Source: Pedobacter sp. Hv1
GTDB taxonomy: Bacteria; Bacteroidota; Bacteroidia; Sphingobacteriales; Sphingobacteriaceae
Direction of reading: 5' to 3'
Assembly (NCBI RefSeq): GCF_001412215.1
Contig: NZ_LLWP01000011.1
Span: 97,900-161,899 of the forward strand
DNA length: 64,000 nucleotides
The notes beneath the pieces were generated by a model. It saw only the letters and a program-made list of their open reading frames with translations, had not been told where the DNA came from and made no database searches. Below are positions 25,576 to 34,442 of this stretch, one piece after another. How positions within the stretch are numbered: the first letter of the stretch is position 1; the number at the start of each line of letters is the position of its first letter. A program made the position numbers and the translations under genes.

Positions 25576-26614
25576 CTTTTTGGGGTATTTTAAGGGTAGT
25601 AATATATAAATTATCGTCCTGTGTTTCTGTTTGTAACAGGTTACTATCTGCAAATAGCAGGTACAATCTACGACGTATTGCCGACAAACCAAAACCTGTA
25701 CCTTTTGTAGCTGTCATTTCTGGATCGTATGGGTTAGCCACACAAACAACCAAAGTTCTATTTTCCAATTTAACCCTAATGGTAATTGTGATTGCTGCAG
25801 AGGTGTTATACAAGCCAAATTTAATGGCATTTTCTACAATAGGTTGCAATAAAGTGCCCGGCAAACACAAGCCTAAAGTGTCTTCTTCAATCTGTACATC
25901 TAAATTTAACCGATGGCTAAAGCGCACTTTTTCTATATCTAGATAAAGTTGGATGTATTCCATTTCTTCTGCCACATTTACCCAAACCTCATCATCTCGT
26001 TTTAGCGTTCCTCTTAAAAAAGCAGCCAATTTGGTAATCATGGTGCCCGCTTCTGTTGGGTTTACAATTGTTAAGGCATAAACCGAATTTAAGCTATTGA
26101 ACAAAAAGTGCGGTTGCAACTGATGTCTTAATTTATTCAATTCTGCTTCTTTAGCCAAATTTTGTGCGGCTAACAAACGTCCTTGAGTTTCTGATTGTTC
26201 TTCTAACCTGTACCATAAAATGTTTGCCAAAGCGCACCAAGTTAAAGACAGAAAAGCAACTATGGCCCTAAATGGCAAAGAAAAATCCAAAAAGAGCTCG
26301 TAAAGCTTCTGCTTAATGAAAAGGTAATTGAGTGCATACTTGGATGTAAAAATTACGATAACGGTTAATATGGCAGTTAACAATAAAAGAAATAACATGC
26401 GCTCGTTTTTAGGCTGATAATAGCCTAACATATTGCTGATAACGATACAGCCAATGGCCAACAGACCATTACTAATGATGCTATCGGCCAAAGCTATTTG
26501 CCAACTAAAGTTGAGCGTATAATAAATAAATAAAGCACAGACTCCCATCCAACAGGCAAGTATGACACTGGAGACAAGCTTTATTTGCTTTACTGATAAT
26601 GGAGTTGTCGTCAC
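25553..26614 (-). CDS. LytS/YehU-type sensor histidine kinase
   Basis: A 353-residue kinase with four membrane helices in the first 155 residues. The His_kinase motif is LNKLRHQLQPHFLFNSLNS, with the phospho-histidine in QPHFLFN. The ATPase domain follows with LLQPIVENAIKFGL (N box) and KGTGFGLSAIRRRL (G box). It has no separate extracellular sensor domain, so it probably senses a membrane state. It lies between the LiaF-like gene (27 bases upstream) and its LytTR regulator (23-base overlap). Confidence 0.94.
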   Translation of the reverse strand: MTTTPLSVKQIKLVSSVILACWMGVCALFIYYTLNFSWQIALADSIISNGLLAIGCIVISNMLGYYQPKNERMLFLLLLTAILTVIVIFTSKYALNYLFIKQKLYELFLDFSLPFRAIVAFLSLTWCALANILWYRLEEQSETQGRLLAAQNLAKEAELNKLRHQLQPHFLFNSLNSVYALTIVNPTEAGTMITKLAAFLRGTLKRDDEVWVNVAEEMEYIQLYLDIEKVRFSHRLNLDVQIEEDTLGLCLPGTLLQPIVENAIKFGLYNTSAAITITIRVKLENRTLVVCVANPYDPEMTATKGTGFGLSAIRRRLYLLFADSNLLQTETQDDNLYITTLKIPQKDDKNDTN

Positions 26615-26641
26615 GACATGAAGTTTAGGTTAAAAGTTTGT

Positions 26642-27448
26642 TTAATAGTTCCTAATATCTACCCCACCAAACAAGGCTATTCCTCTAATGATTAACATCT
26701 TGTTCTGTCCTTCTACCGCTGGCTGTATACTTCTTTTATCATCCATACCTCCAAAAATTGCGGTTACTTCAGGTTTTACTTGCCATCCTGGTGGAATGAT
26801 GATCTTGCAGCCACCAAAAATTGCAGTTACATCTATGATAATTTCACCTTCAAAATCTGCTTGCGTTAAATTCAGGTCGCAACCTCCGAAAACCGCTATA
26901 ATTTCTCCTCCTTTAAAATTCTTAGAAAAAACGTTCTGCTGGCTTCCTCCAAAAACATTTACTGATTCTAGATGATCATTGGAAGTTGTTTTTTTTTCGT
27001 CGCTTGGACCAGGTTCATCTCCTGAGTAGGTTTGAAAAGAATCTGCTTGCCCACCAAATCTATTTCTCCACTTCTCCTCTCTTTTTTTCCATTTGCGTTC
27101 TCTATTGCCAAAATCGCTTTTCGGTTTTACAATGAGGTAAAAACCTAGGCACACCAACATAATAGGTAGCACCACATGCGACATATTGATATCGTCTATT
27201 GCCTTATCTAAGGTAAAATAGGTACCTATTAGCACCATTACAAACCAACCACTGTTTCTAAAATTATGCTTAAAGCCTACAAATAGTCCAATTGCTATCA
27301 GCAGTGTACTCCAGCTAAATAGCCATCCTGGTAAATCGAGCCCCACATTTCTAAGGAGTAAAAGTGAACCTATTACAACTATAAATAAACCGGCCCAAAC
27401 CTTGCCAGAGCGGTTCATCATTTGATTATTTTGATTAGTATTTTCCAT
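26642..27448 (-). CDS. LiaF-like membrane protein with repeated FGG strands
   Basis: A 268-residue protein. Four short hydrophobic segments (residues 15-110) are followed by a charged linker rich in Lys, Arg and Asp. The C-terminal beta-solenoid-like domain repeats an 'aFGG' signature five times (VFGGSQQ, AVFGGCDLN, AIFGGCKI, AIFGGMDD, ALFGGVDI), as in LiaF and cell-wall-active antibiotic response proteins. LiaF tunes a sensor kinase in Firmicutes. Here it lies directly upstream of a LytS kinase and LytTR regulator in one operon, so a similar envelope-stress tuning role is inferred. Confidence 0.86.
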   Translation of the reverse strand: MENTNQNNQMMNRSGKVWAGLFIVVIGSLLLLRNVGLDLPGWLFSWSTLLIAIGLFVGFKHNFRNSGWFVMVLIGTYFTLDKAIDDINMSHVVLPIMLVCLGFYLIVKPKSDFGNRERKWKKREEKWRNRFGGQADSFQTYSGDEPGPSDEKKTTSNDHLESVNVFGGSQQNVFSKNFKGGEIIAVFGGCDLNLTQADFEGEIIIDVTAIFGGCKIIIPPGWQVKPEVTAIFGGMDDKRSIQPAVEGQNKMLIIRGIALFGGVDIRNY

Positions 27449-27747
27449 GTTCTTCTGTATTGTATAGTCAAATGTAGGTTGAATACGAACATGAGCCTAT
27501 AGCAATCTTGCGTTTGTAAGTTAATTATCGGTAAAAAGCATTAATTATTCGGTAAAAAATATTTTATTTTTTGGCTATCCGTTTACCGAAGTTAATAAAA
27601 CACCATACGATAAGCGATACAGATGCAAAACTGCTCAATTTAAGGTTATAAATGGTTAATATCAGCAAAATAGTTTTTTGTATTTAGCAGTACCTTACCT
27701 TCTCCTAAAACCTTCATATTTTAACTTTAACAGCAAACAAATTGATC

Positions 27748-30030
27748 ATGAACGGAAAGCAGCTACATTTATATCTCTTGTCTTTATTTTTTACTACCAT
27801 TCTCTTTTGCACAAAAGAAAGTTGGGCTCAGGGTAAAATTGAAGATTACCAAAGGGCCGAATCATTAAATGGCCAGATCCAAAATAAAATATATCATGCC
27901 CCCAATAGTTTCAAATGGCTTATCAAAAAGCAACAATATTTCTATCAGGTATTAACTGAAAAAGGAACGGAATTTATTTTGGTAGATGTGAAAGATTTGA
28001 GCAGAAAACCTGCATTTGATCAAGGAAAACTGGCCGCTGAACTTTCGACCATTACAAAAACACAACTTAATCCTTATCAACTTCCAATAAGCAACGTAAC
28101 CATGCCTGCCGACGGTTCAGAATTGCAGTTTACTTACAACAATAGCACATGGACCTATGATTTGGCTACTTTCAAATGTAAGGAAGTTAAAAAAACAGAA
28201 AGTCCGAGAACTCCAAACTATTGGGGCAATCAGGCCAATGAACAAGCAGAAAGAAGAACCAAATCTCCAGATGGGAAATGGGATGCCTACATTAAGAACT
28301 TTAATGTTTACATCAAAGCCAATGATGGCCAAAAAGAAGAATTTCAATTGAGTTTTGATGGCTCGGAAGGCGAATATTATAGCGCTTTCGTGGCATGGTC
28401 TCCAGATTCGAAAAAATTAGCAGCCAATAGGGTTCGACCAAATAAACCGCATCTAATTTATCTCATTGAGTCTTCTCCTGTTCAACAATTGCAGCCTATA
28501 CTTCAATCTAGAAACTACCTTAAACCTGGCGATGCCTTACCTCAAATGCAACCCACATTATTCTTGATCAATTCTAAAAAGCAGGTGGCTTTAGATCAAA
28601 AAAATATCCAATCTCAATATTCACTGAGCAGCCTAGAATGGCGAAAAGACAGCAGGGCATTTACTTTCGAGTACAACCAACGAGGGCATCAAAAATATAC
28701 CGTTGTTGAGGTTGATGCTACAGGCACAATGAAGGAACTGATCAAAGAAGAGAGCAAAACCTTTTTTAGCTATAGCGGCAAAAAATACAGATATGATGTT
28801 AATGATGGTGAAGAGCTCATTTGGGCATCTGAAAGAGACGGATGGAACCATTTATACTTATACAATGGCAATGGCACCTTAAAGAACCAAATTACCAAAG
28901 GAAACTGGGTAGTGCGCAGTGTGGTTAACGTGAACGAAAAAGACAGGACCATTATTTTTGAAGGCAGTGGAGTGGAAAAAGACCAAGACCCTTATTTTAT
29001 TCAATATTATAAAATCAACTTTAATGGCACAGGCTTGGTTAAATTAACCACAGAGAATGGCAATCACAAAGCCTTCTTTTCTGATGATTACAGCTATTTT
29101 ATTGATACTTACTCTAGAATTGACCAACCACAGCTTACTTTATTAAGAGATGGTAAAACCGGAAAAATATTAAAAGAATTAGAAAATGCCAATATTGATG
29201 CCTTATTAAAAACTGGCTGGAAATTACCAGAGGTATTTAGTGCCAAAGGAAGGGATGGCAAAACAGACATCTGGGGAATGATCATCAGGCCAAGTAATTT
29301 TGACCCTTCAAAAAAATATCCAGTAATAGAATATATTTATGCCGGACCACACGATTCTTTTGTACCCAAGAGCTTTGTAAATGATTCTAGAGGATCATTA
29401 CATGAATTAGCAGAACTGGGCTTCATAGTAGTGCAATGCGATGGTATGGGCACTTCCAATCGTTCAAAAGCATTTCACGATGTGGCATGGCAGAATCTAA
29501 AAGATGGTGGTTTCCCAGATCGGATAGCATGGATTAAAGAGGCGGCTAAAAAGTACAACTACATGGATATAGAAAGAGTGGGTATCTTTGGCAATTCTGC
29601 AGGCGGACAAAGCTCTTTGGGCGCCTTGCTTTTCCATCCAGATTTTTATAAAGTTGCAGTGTCTTCTTCGGGCTGCCACGACAATAGGATGGATAAAATG
29701 TGGTGGAATGAGCAATGGATGGGTTATCCAATTGGTCCAGCTTATGCCGAATCATCAAATGTTGACAATGCTTATAGGCTTCAGGGTAAGCTTTTATTGA
29801 TTTTAGGCGAATTAGATGACAATGTTGATCCTTCTTCAACCATGCAGGTGATCAACCAATTGATTAAAGCCAACAAAAATTTTGATTTTTTAATGGTACC
29901 TGGAATGAAACATTCTTTAGGCGGCGATTATGGCGAACATAAACGAAGAGATTTCTTTGTCAAACATTTATTGGGTATTGACCCACCAGAATGGACCTGG
30001 AAAACAAATATTACCATACCAAAGCCATAG
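27748..30030 (+). CDS. Dipeptidyl-peptidase IV-type S9 serine peptidase
   Basis: A 760-residue secreted peptidase. I start it at the ATG at 27748; a frame start two codons earlier is TTG. The signal peptide ends ESWAQ. The beta-propeller domain (about residues 60-500) contains the DPP-IV-like KSPDGKWDAYI and WSPDSKKLA blades. The alpha/beta-hydrolase domain holds the nucleophile S617 in FGNSAGGQSS, the aspartate in LDDNVDP and the histidine in GMKHSLGG. It should cleave N-terminal dipeptides from peptides in the periplasm. It stands alone in its transcript; the gap 27449-27747 shows only short direct repeats of TATTCGGTAAAAA type. Confidence 0.93.
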   Translation: MNGKQLHLYLLSLFFTTILFCTKESWAQGKIEDYQRAESLNGQIQNKIYHAPNSFKWLIKKQQYFYQVLTEKGTEFILVDVKDLSRKPAFDQGKLAAELSTITKTQLNPYQLPISNVTMPADGSELQFTYNNSTWTYDLATFKCKEVKKTESPRTPNYWGNQANEQAERRTKSPDGKWDAYIKNFNVYIKANDGQKEEFQLSFDGSEGEYYSAFVAWSPDSKKLAANRVRPNKPHLIYLIESSPVQQLQPILQSRNYLKPGDALPQMQPTLFLINSKKQVALDQKNIQSQYSLSSLEWRKDSRAFTFEYNQRGHQKYTVVEVDATGTMKELIKEESKTFFSYSGKKYRYDVNDGEELIWASERDGWNHLYLYNGNGTLKNQITKGNWVVRSVVNVNEKDRTIIFEGSGVEKDQDPYFIQYYKINFNGTGLVKLTTENGNHKAFFSDDYSYFIDTYSRIDQPQLTLLRDGKTGKILKELENANIDALLKTGWKLPEVFSAKGRDGKTDIWGMIIRPSNFDPSKKYPVIEYIYAGPHDSFVPKSFVNDSRGSLHELAELGFIVVQCDGMGTSNRSKAFHDVAWQNLKDGGFPDRIAWIKEAAKKYNYMDIERVGIFGNSAGGQSSLGALLFHPDFYKVAVSSSGCHDNRMDKMWWNEQWMGYPIGPAYAESSNVDNAYRLQGKLLLILGELDDNVDPSSTMQVINQLIKANKNFDFLMVPGMKHSLGGDYGEHKRRDFFVKHLLGIDPPEWTWKTNITIPKP

Positions 30031-30105
30031 TTTGACAGTTGATTTTAAGAAACAGTTCCTTTTTAATACATTCGCAATACCTCGATATGGGTTAATTAAA
30101 GCACT

Positions 30106-30984
30106 ATGATCAAAAGAAAACTATTTATTTTAATCTGCCTCCTCATTCCAATAATAGGAATGGCGCAAGACATCAGTAGACACTACAAAATTTATGATGT
30201 TAAAAAGCAAAAAACCATTAGTCTCGATGATATCATTACCGACCTTGGTGCAGCCAATGTATTATTCTTTGGCGAGGAGCATAACGATTCTATTGGTCAT
30301 TACTTGGAAGTTACCTTATTTCAAAAGATAGCGGTTGCCTACCCTGGTAAAGCAGCTTTAACAATGGAAATGTTCCATACAGATGTACAACCCGTAATAA
30401 ATGAGTATTTGAGTGGAATAATTAGCGAAAAGAATTTTATAAAGGAAGCTAGGGCTTGGAATAATTATAAAGATTATAAACCAATGATCGAGTTTGCAAA
30501 ATTGAACAAACTAGATGTAATTGGAGGTAATGGTGCTGCCAGATATAGCAATGCGGTTACTAAATCTGGTTTAGAAACTTTGAATCAATTGTCTGCCAAC
30601 TCTAAAGAGTTTATTGCGCCCCTACCTATCGACACTGCAACTGGAAGGTATTACGATAAGTTTATTGAAACGCTTGGAGGCCATAGCATGGGGCCAATGA
30701 AGATTTACCAGACCCAAAATTTTTGGGATGCCACCATGGCTTGGTCAATTGCTAAATATGCGAAGAACAATAAAGACAAAAAGATTTTTCAGGTAAATGG
30801 CCGTTTCCATAGCGATGAAAAATTAGGCACTTTGGCCAAACTGAGCAAATATGCGCCCAAATTAAAGATTTTAAATATTTCAGCTTTTTCTGCAGCAGAC
30901 TTTGACAATCCAGATTGGAAAAAATATGCAGCTCTGGGAGATTACATTATTGTAACTGACCCGACTTTAAAGCGAACATTCTAA
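30106..30984 (+). CDS. ChaN-like (haem-binding uptake, Tiki-superfamily) protein
   Basis: A 292-residue protein with signal peptide (MIKRKLFILICLLIPIIGMAQ). The family motif NVLFFGEEHNDSIGH near residue 55 supplies the conserved Glu-Glu-His, and TMEMFHTDVQPV and VNGRFHSDEKLG follow. ChaN-like proteins have been described as haem-binding, and the wider Tiki/TraB fold includes metallopeptidases; which activity applies is open. There is no lipobox, so it is periplasmic rather than a lipoprotein. It lies 75 bases after the dipeptidyl-peptidase gene. Confidence 0.82.
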   Translation: MIKRKLFILICLLIPIIGMAQDISRHYKIYDVKKQKTISLDDIITDLGAANVLFFGEEHNDSIGHYLEVTLFQKIAVAYPGKAALTMEMFHTDVQPVINEYLSGIISEKNFIKEARAWNNYKDYKPMIEFAKLNKLDVIGGNGAARYSNAVTKSGLETLNQLSANSKEFIAPLPIDTATGRYYDKFIETLGGHSMGPMKIYQTQNFWDATMAWSIAKYAKNNKDKKIFQVNGRFHSDEKLGTLAKLSKYAPKLKILNISAFSAADFDNPDWKKYAALGDYIIVTDPTLKRTF

Positions 30985-30992
30985 AAATAAAA

Positions 30993-31035
30993 AATCGTTA
31001 TTTCGAATCTATTTAAAGTATTCGAAATAACGATT
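30993..31035. terminator. Bidirectional terminator between the ChaN-like gene and mscL
   Basis: AATCGTTATTTCGAAT (30993-31008) and its perfect 16-base complement (31020-31035) are separated by 11 bases, between two converging genes. A/T flanks are present on both sides. Confidence 0.8.
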
Positions 31036-31052
31036 CAACTTCTTCCTTTTGT

Positions 31053-31484
31053 TTATTTCTTCAATAAATCTCTAATTTCGCTTAAAAGTACTTCTTCGTT
31101 AGAAGGCGCAGGTGGAGCTGCTGGTGCTACTGCTTCATCTTTGCGTTTCATAGCATTAATTCCTTTAACCAATAAGAAAACAACAAAAGCCAACAGTATA
31201 AAATTGATAGCTACTGTTATAAAATTACCATAAGCAAAAATTGAAGTTCCAGCAATTTTTCTAGCCTCTTCTAATGCCAGCCCCGTTGGTACAGTACCTT
31301 TAAGTACAACATACAAGCTACTAAAATCTGGTTGTCCAATAATTGCAGATACCAATGGCATTACTAAATCTTTAACAACGCTATCGATAATTTTACCGAA
31401 AGCACCACCAATGATTACCCCCACTGCTAGGTCCATCACATTGCCTTTAACGGCAAACTCTTTAAATTCTTTAACAAAGCCCAT
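31053..31484 (-). CDS. mscL: Large-conductance mechanosensitive channel
   Basis: A 143-residue inner-membrane channel that opens under extreme turgor. The N-terminal amphipathic helix GFVKEFKEFAVKGNVMDLAV leads into TM1 (GVIIGGAFGKIIDSVVKDLV), followed by TM2 (NFITVAINFILLAFVVFLLV). The C-terminal helix ends VLLSEIRDLLKK. Gly-rich TM1 packing residues are present. It is slightly longer than E. coli MscL because of an Ala/Pro-rich linker (APAAPPAPS). Confidence 0.97.
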   Translation of the reverse strand: MGFVKEFKEFAVKGNVMDLAVGVIIGGAFGKIIDSVVKDLVMPLVSAIIGQPDFSSLYVVLKGTVPTGLALEEARKIAGTSIFAYGNFITVAINFILLAFVVFLLVKGINAMKRKDEAVAPAAPPAPSNEEVLLSEIRDLLKK

Positions 31485-31666
31485 AAATAGTGTTTAATTT
31501 TTAATCCAATTGATTCGTTTAGTTAGTTTAAATGTAATAAACTTTACAAGTATCACAAAGCTTTTTGATCAAAAATTAGGCCATCGGTAAGATTAGCGTA
31601 TTAAATATTCCAATTATCTAAAGCAAATGCTTAAATTTGGAAATCAAAACATCTCCCTAAGAAAAT

Positions 31667-33142
31667 ATGCTTAAACAACATCTACAGCAAAAACTACTAC
31701 AGAAACTCTCACCGCAGCAAATTCAATTCATTAAACTGTTGCAAGTGCCTACTGTTGCTTTAGATACCCGCATAAAAGAAGAACTAGAGGATAATCCTGC
31801 ACTTGAGGATCCTAGCTTAATGACAGCTGAAGAGCCAAAAAGTGAATACGACGATTTAAATGAAGATCGCAACGAATATGATTCGGATTCTGGGGAAGAA
31901 AGTAGCACTGATGAATTTAATGTAGAAGATTATCTACAAGACGATAATACGAACGATTACAGCACATCTTACAATAACGGAGATGATGATGAAGATAAAA
32001 AAGAAACTCCAATTGCAATAGAAAGCACATTTTTTGAAAGTTTGCAAGAACAATTAGATCTGGTACCCTTATCAGACACTGATTTTATTGTAGGTAAACA
32101 AATTATAGGCAGTTTAGATGATGATGGCTATTTACGTCGTCCGATTACTTCTATGATCGACGACCTTGCATTTTCTCAAAATGTAATGGTTGAAGAAGAG
32201 GATGTATTAGAAATGCTCAAAGTAATTCAAAGCTTTGACCCTCCAGGTATTGCAGCACGTGATTTACAGGAATGTTTATCCCTACAATTAAAACGTAAGG
32301 ATGTAAACAATCCAATTGTTAAAAAAGCAATTGCGATAGTAGAGCATCACCTAGATGAGTTTACACGTAAACATTATGATAAGCTTGAGAAATCTGTTGG
32401 TTTAACCAGTGAAGAATTAAAGGAGGTAGTGGCAGAAATCTTAAGATTAAACCCAAAACCAGGCGATTCTAACCAAGTAACAACCAAGCAACTCCAAATT
32501 ATACCCGATTTCCATATTAGCAATAACGATGGTGTACTGATTTTAACATTAAACTCTAAAAATGCACCAGAGTTAAGGGTTAGTCGTTCTTACATGGACA
32601 TGTTTGATCATTATGATAAAGCATCGCAAAAAGATAAAAAGTTAAAAGAGGCTGTTCAATTTGTAAAACAGAAGTTAGATTCTGCCAAATGGTTTATTGA
32701 TGCCATTAAACAAAGACAACAAACTTTGCTCAAAACCATGAATGCGATTATGCATTACCAATACGAGTATTTTTTAACTGCTGATGAGCGTAAAATGCGC
32801 CCAATGATCTTAAAAGATATTGCTGATAAAATTGGCATGGATATTTCGACGGTATCTAGGGTGGCCAACTCTAAATATGTACAAACTGAATTTGGTACTT
32901 TCTTACTTAAATCTTTCTTCTCTGAAGCTATTCAAACAGAAAATGGAGAAGAGGTTTCTAACAAAGAAGTAAAGAAAATTTTAGAAGATTGTATTGGAAA
33001 CGAGGATAAACGCAGACCTTTGGCTGACGAGAAATTAACTGAAATCTTAAAAGATAGAGGTTATAACATTGCCAGAAGAACTGTAGCGAAATACAGGGAG
33101 CAGATGAATATCCCAGTTGCCCGTTTAAGAAAAGAACTTTAG
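31667..33142 (+). CDS. rpoN: RNA polymerase sigma-54 factor
   Basis: A 491-residue sigma factor needing AAA+ activators. The activator-interacting region I is KLSPQQIQFIKLLQVPTVAL. An acidic region II (residues about 55-120) is followed by the core-binding domain. The helix-turn-helix ADKIGMDISTVSRV precedes the RpoN box ARRTVAKYRE near the C-terminus. It is full length. No activator gene with a sigma-54 AAA+ domain is visible in the window. Confidence 0.96.
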   Translation: MLKQHLQQKLLQKLSPQQIQFIKLLQVPTVALDTRIKEELEDNPALEDPSLMTAEEPKSEYDDLNEDRNEYDSDSGEESSTDEFNVEDYLQDDNTNDYSTSYNNGDDDEDKKETPIAIESTFFESLQEQLDLVPLSDTDFIVGKQIIGSLDDDGYLRRPITSMIDDLAFSQNVMVEEEDVLEMLKVIQSFDPPGIAARDLQECLSLQLKRKDVNNPIVKKAIAIVEHHLDEFTRKHYDKLEKSVGLTSEELKEVVAEILRLNPKPGDSNQVTTKQLQIIPDFHISNNDGVLILTLNSKNAPELRVSRSYMDMFDHYDKASQKDKKLKEAVQFVKQKLDSAKWFIDAIKQRQQTLLKTMNAIMHYQYEYFLTADERKMRPMILKDIADKIGMDISTVSRVANSKYVQTEFGTFLLKSFFSEAIQTENGEEVSNKEVKKILEDCIGNEDKRRPLADEKLTEILKDRGYNIARRTVAKYREQMNIPVARLRKEL

Positions 33143-33190
33143 TCAGTTAGCAGTTTTTAGTTGGTAGTTTTCAGTTTACATTGAACGATT

Positions 33191-33420
33191 AACCAGTTTA
33201 ACAATTTAGCAATTAAACAATCCACAAAATTTACAGTTTTCGGTTGGCAGTTTACAAGAACAGTTAACCAGTTTAACAATTCAGCAATTAAACAATCCGC
33301 AAAATTTACAGTTTTCGGTTGACAGTTTTCAGTTCTACATTAACAGTTAAGCAATTGATCAATTAAACAATCTATAAAGCTTTCACAGCACAGTTAACCG
33401 GTTAAACAATTAAAACGATT
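33191..33420 (+). repeat. Degenerate 75-bp tandem repeat after rpoN
   Basis: A block starting AACCAGTTTAACAATTTAGC at 33191 recurs at 33266 with four or so changes (period 75), and partly again near 33351 and 33391. It fills the space between rpoN and the convergent PorP-like gene. No gene is present in 33143-33433. Confidence 0.75.
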
Positions 33421-33433
33421 AAACAGCATAGCC

Positions 33434-34441
33434 CTACCACATCCTTGTTGAGCGTATTGCCTGGTAAACATTATTGAGTTGTAATCCTAACACAATTTCA
33501 TGACTTCCATTGCTGTAACTTTTAAGTTCTGAAGTAGTTAGATCATAAGAGTAGGTTAAATTAACCAGCTTACTAAAATTGAATCCTGCCATAGCCGCAT
33601 AAGAATCTTTGTGCCTGTAGCTACCACCTACCCAAAAACGATCTCTAAAAGACATTTTTACATTGGCGTCAAAAGACAGTGGCGCAGGCTTTACATATTT
33701 GAGCATAAAAGATGGGATGAAAGAAATTTCATCGTCTACATATAATTTATAACCTGCCGTTACAAATACATGCGGAACTTCTTTTCCAAGTGCATAGATA
33801 TTATCAGTAGTAAAGGCTAGCTTTTGTGGCAGAATTTGTTGAACAGAAGCTCCGGCAAAAAACTGCGCACCATACAACCAAACCCCCATAGCTAAATCTG
33901 GCTTGGTTTGCCCAACTATGGTATTCCTCAATGCTGGGTCATTCTCAGTTTCCAACACCAAGTCTCGATTATTCAAATTCACCCTTTTAATCCCTGCCGC
34001 TACACCTACGGATAAATTTAATGTACCTGCCAACTGTAAATGATAGGCATAGGTTAAACTTGCATTTACTGTAGAAAGCGGTCCAGCCTTGTCATAGAAC
34101 ACAATGGCTCCCACCCCATGATGTGCTGGCGATGCAGTATAGTTTTGGGTATAATCATCACTTCTGGGATCATCGTTTTTATCTGGTTGCGAAAGTGGAT
34201 TTTTCCATAAATATTTATCACCTAAACTCCAATGTACAGCAGCAAAAGTAGTTTGAGGTGCATCATTAATTCCTGCCCATTGTTTTCGATAACCCGCCTT
34301 AAAATCAGTATAGTTCTCAATTCCGCTTAGTGCCGGATTCAATAGAAAATTATTAAAGATATACTGGGTATACTGGGGCCGCTGCTGTGCATTGCTATAT
34401 ACACCGTTAAACAAAAGCAATATGATGATGATTTTTTTCAA
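33434..34441 (-). CDS. PorP/SprF family outer-membrane protein
   Basis: A 335-residue beta-barrel protein with signal peptide (MKKIIIILLLFNGVYSNAQ). The family start QRPQYTQYIFNNFLLNPALSG and AGYRKQWAGINDAPQT are clear. Members partner a specific large secreted protein that carries a type-B type IX sorting domain. Here that protein is encoded immediately upstream, 1 base apart. The likely role is anchoring or guiding the partner at the cell surface. Confidence 0.92.
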   Translation of the reverse strand: MKKIIIILLLFNGVYSNAQQRPQYTQYIFNNFLLNPALSGIENYTDFKAGYRKQWAGINDAPQTTFAAVHWSLGDKYLWKNPLSQPDKNDDPRSDDYTQNYTASPAHHGVGAIVFYDKAGPLSTVNASLTYAYHLQLAGTLNLSVGVAAGIKRVNLNNRDLVLETENDPALRNTIVGQTKPDLAMGVWLYGAQFFAGASVQQILPQKLAFTTDNIYALGKEVPHVFVTAGYKLYVDDEISFIPSFMLKYVKPAPLSFDANVKMSFRDRFWVGGSYRHKDSYAAMAGFNFSKLVNLTYSYDLTTSELKSYSNGSHEIVLGLQLNNVYQAIRSTRMW

Positions 34442-34442
34442 T

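Noticed and set aside
25576..25692. N-terminal extension of the LytTR regulator
   Set aside because: The 39 extra residues are cysteine- and tyrosine-rich, unlike receivers, and lie wholly inside the kinase gene in another frame.
27742..27747. TTG start of the dipeptidyl-peptidase
   Set aside because: An ATG two codons downstream opens directly into a good signal peptide; the TTG adds nothing recognisable.
29546..29839. 97-residue minus-strand frame
   Set aside because: It is opposite the catalytic domain of the dipeptidyl-peptidase, with no start context or family resemblance.
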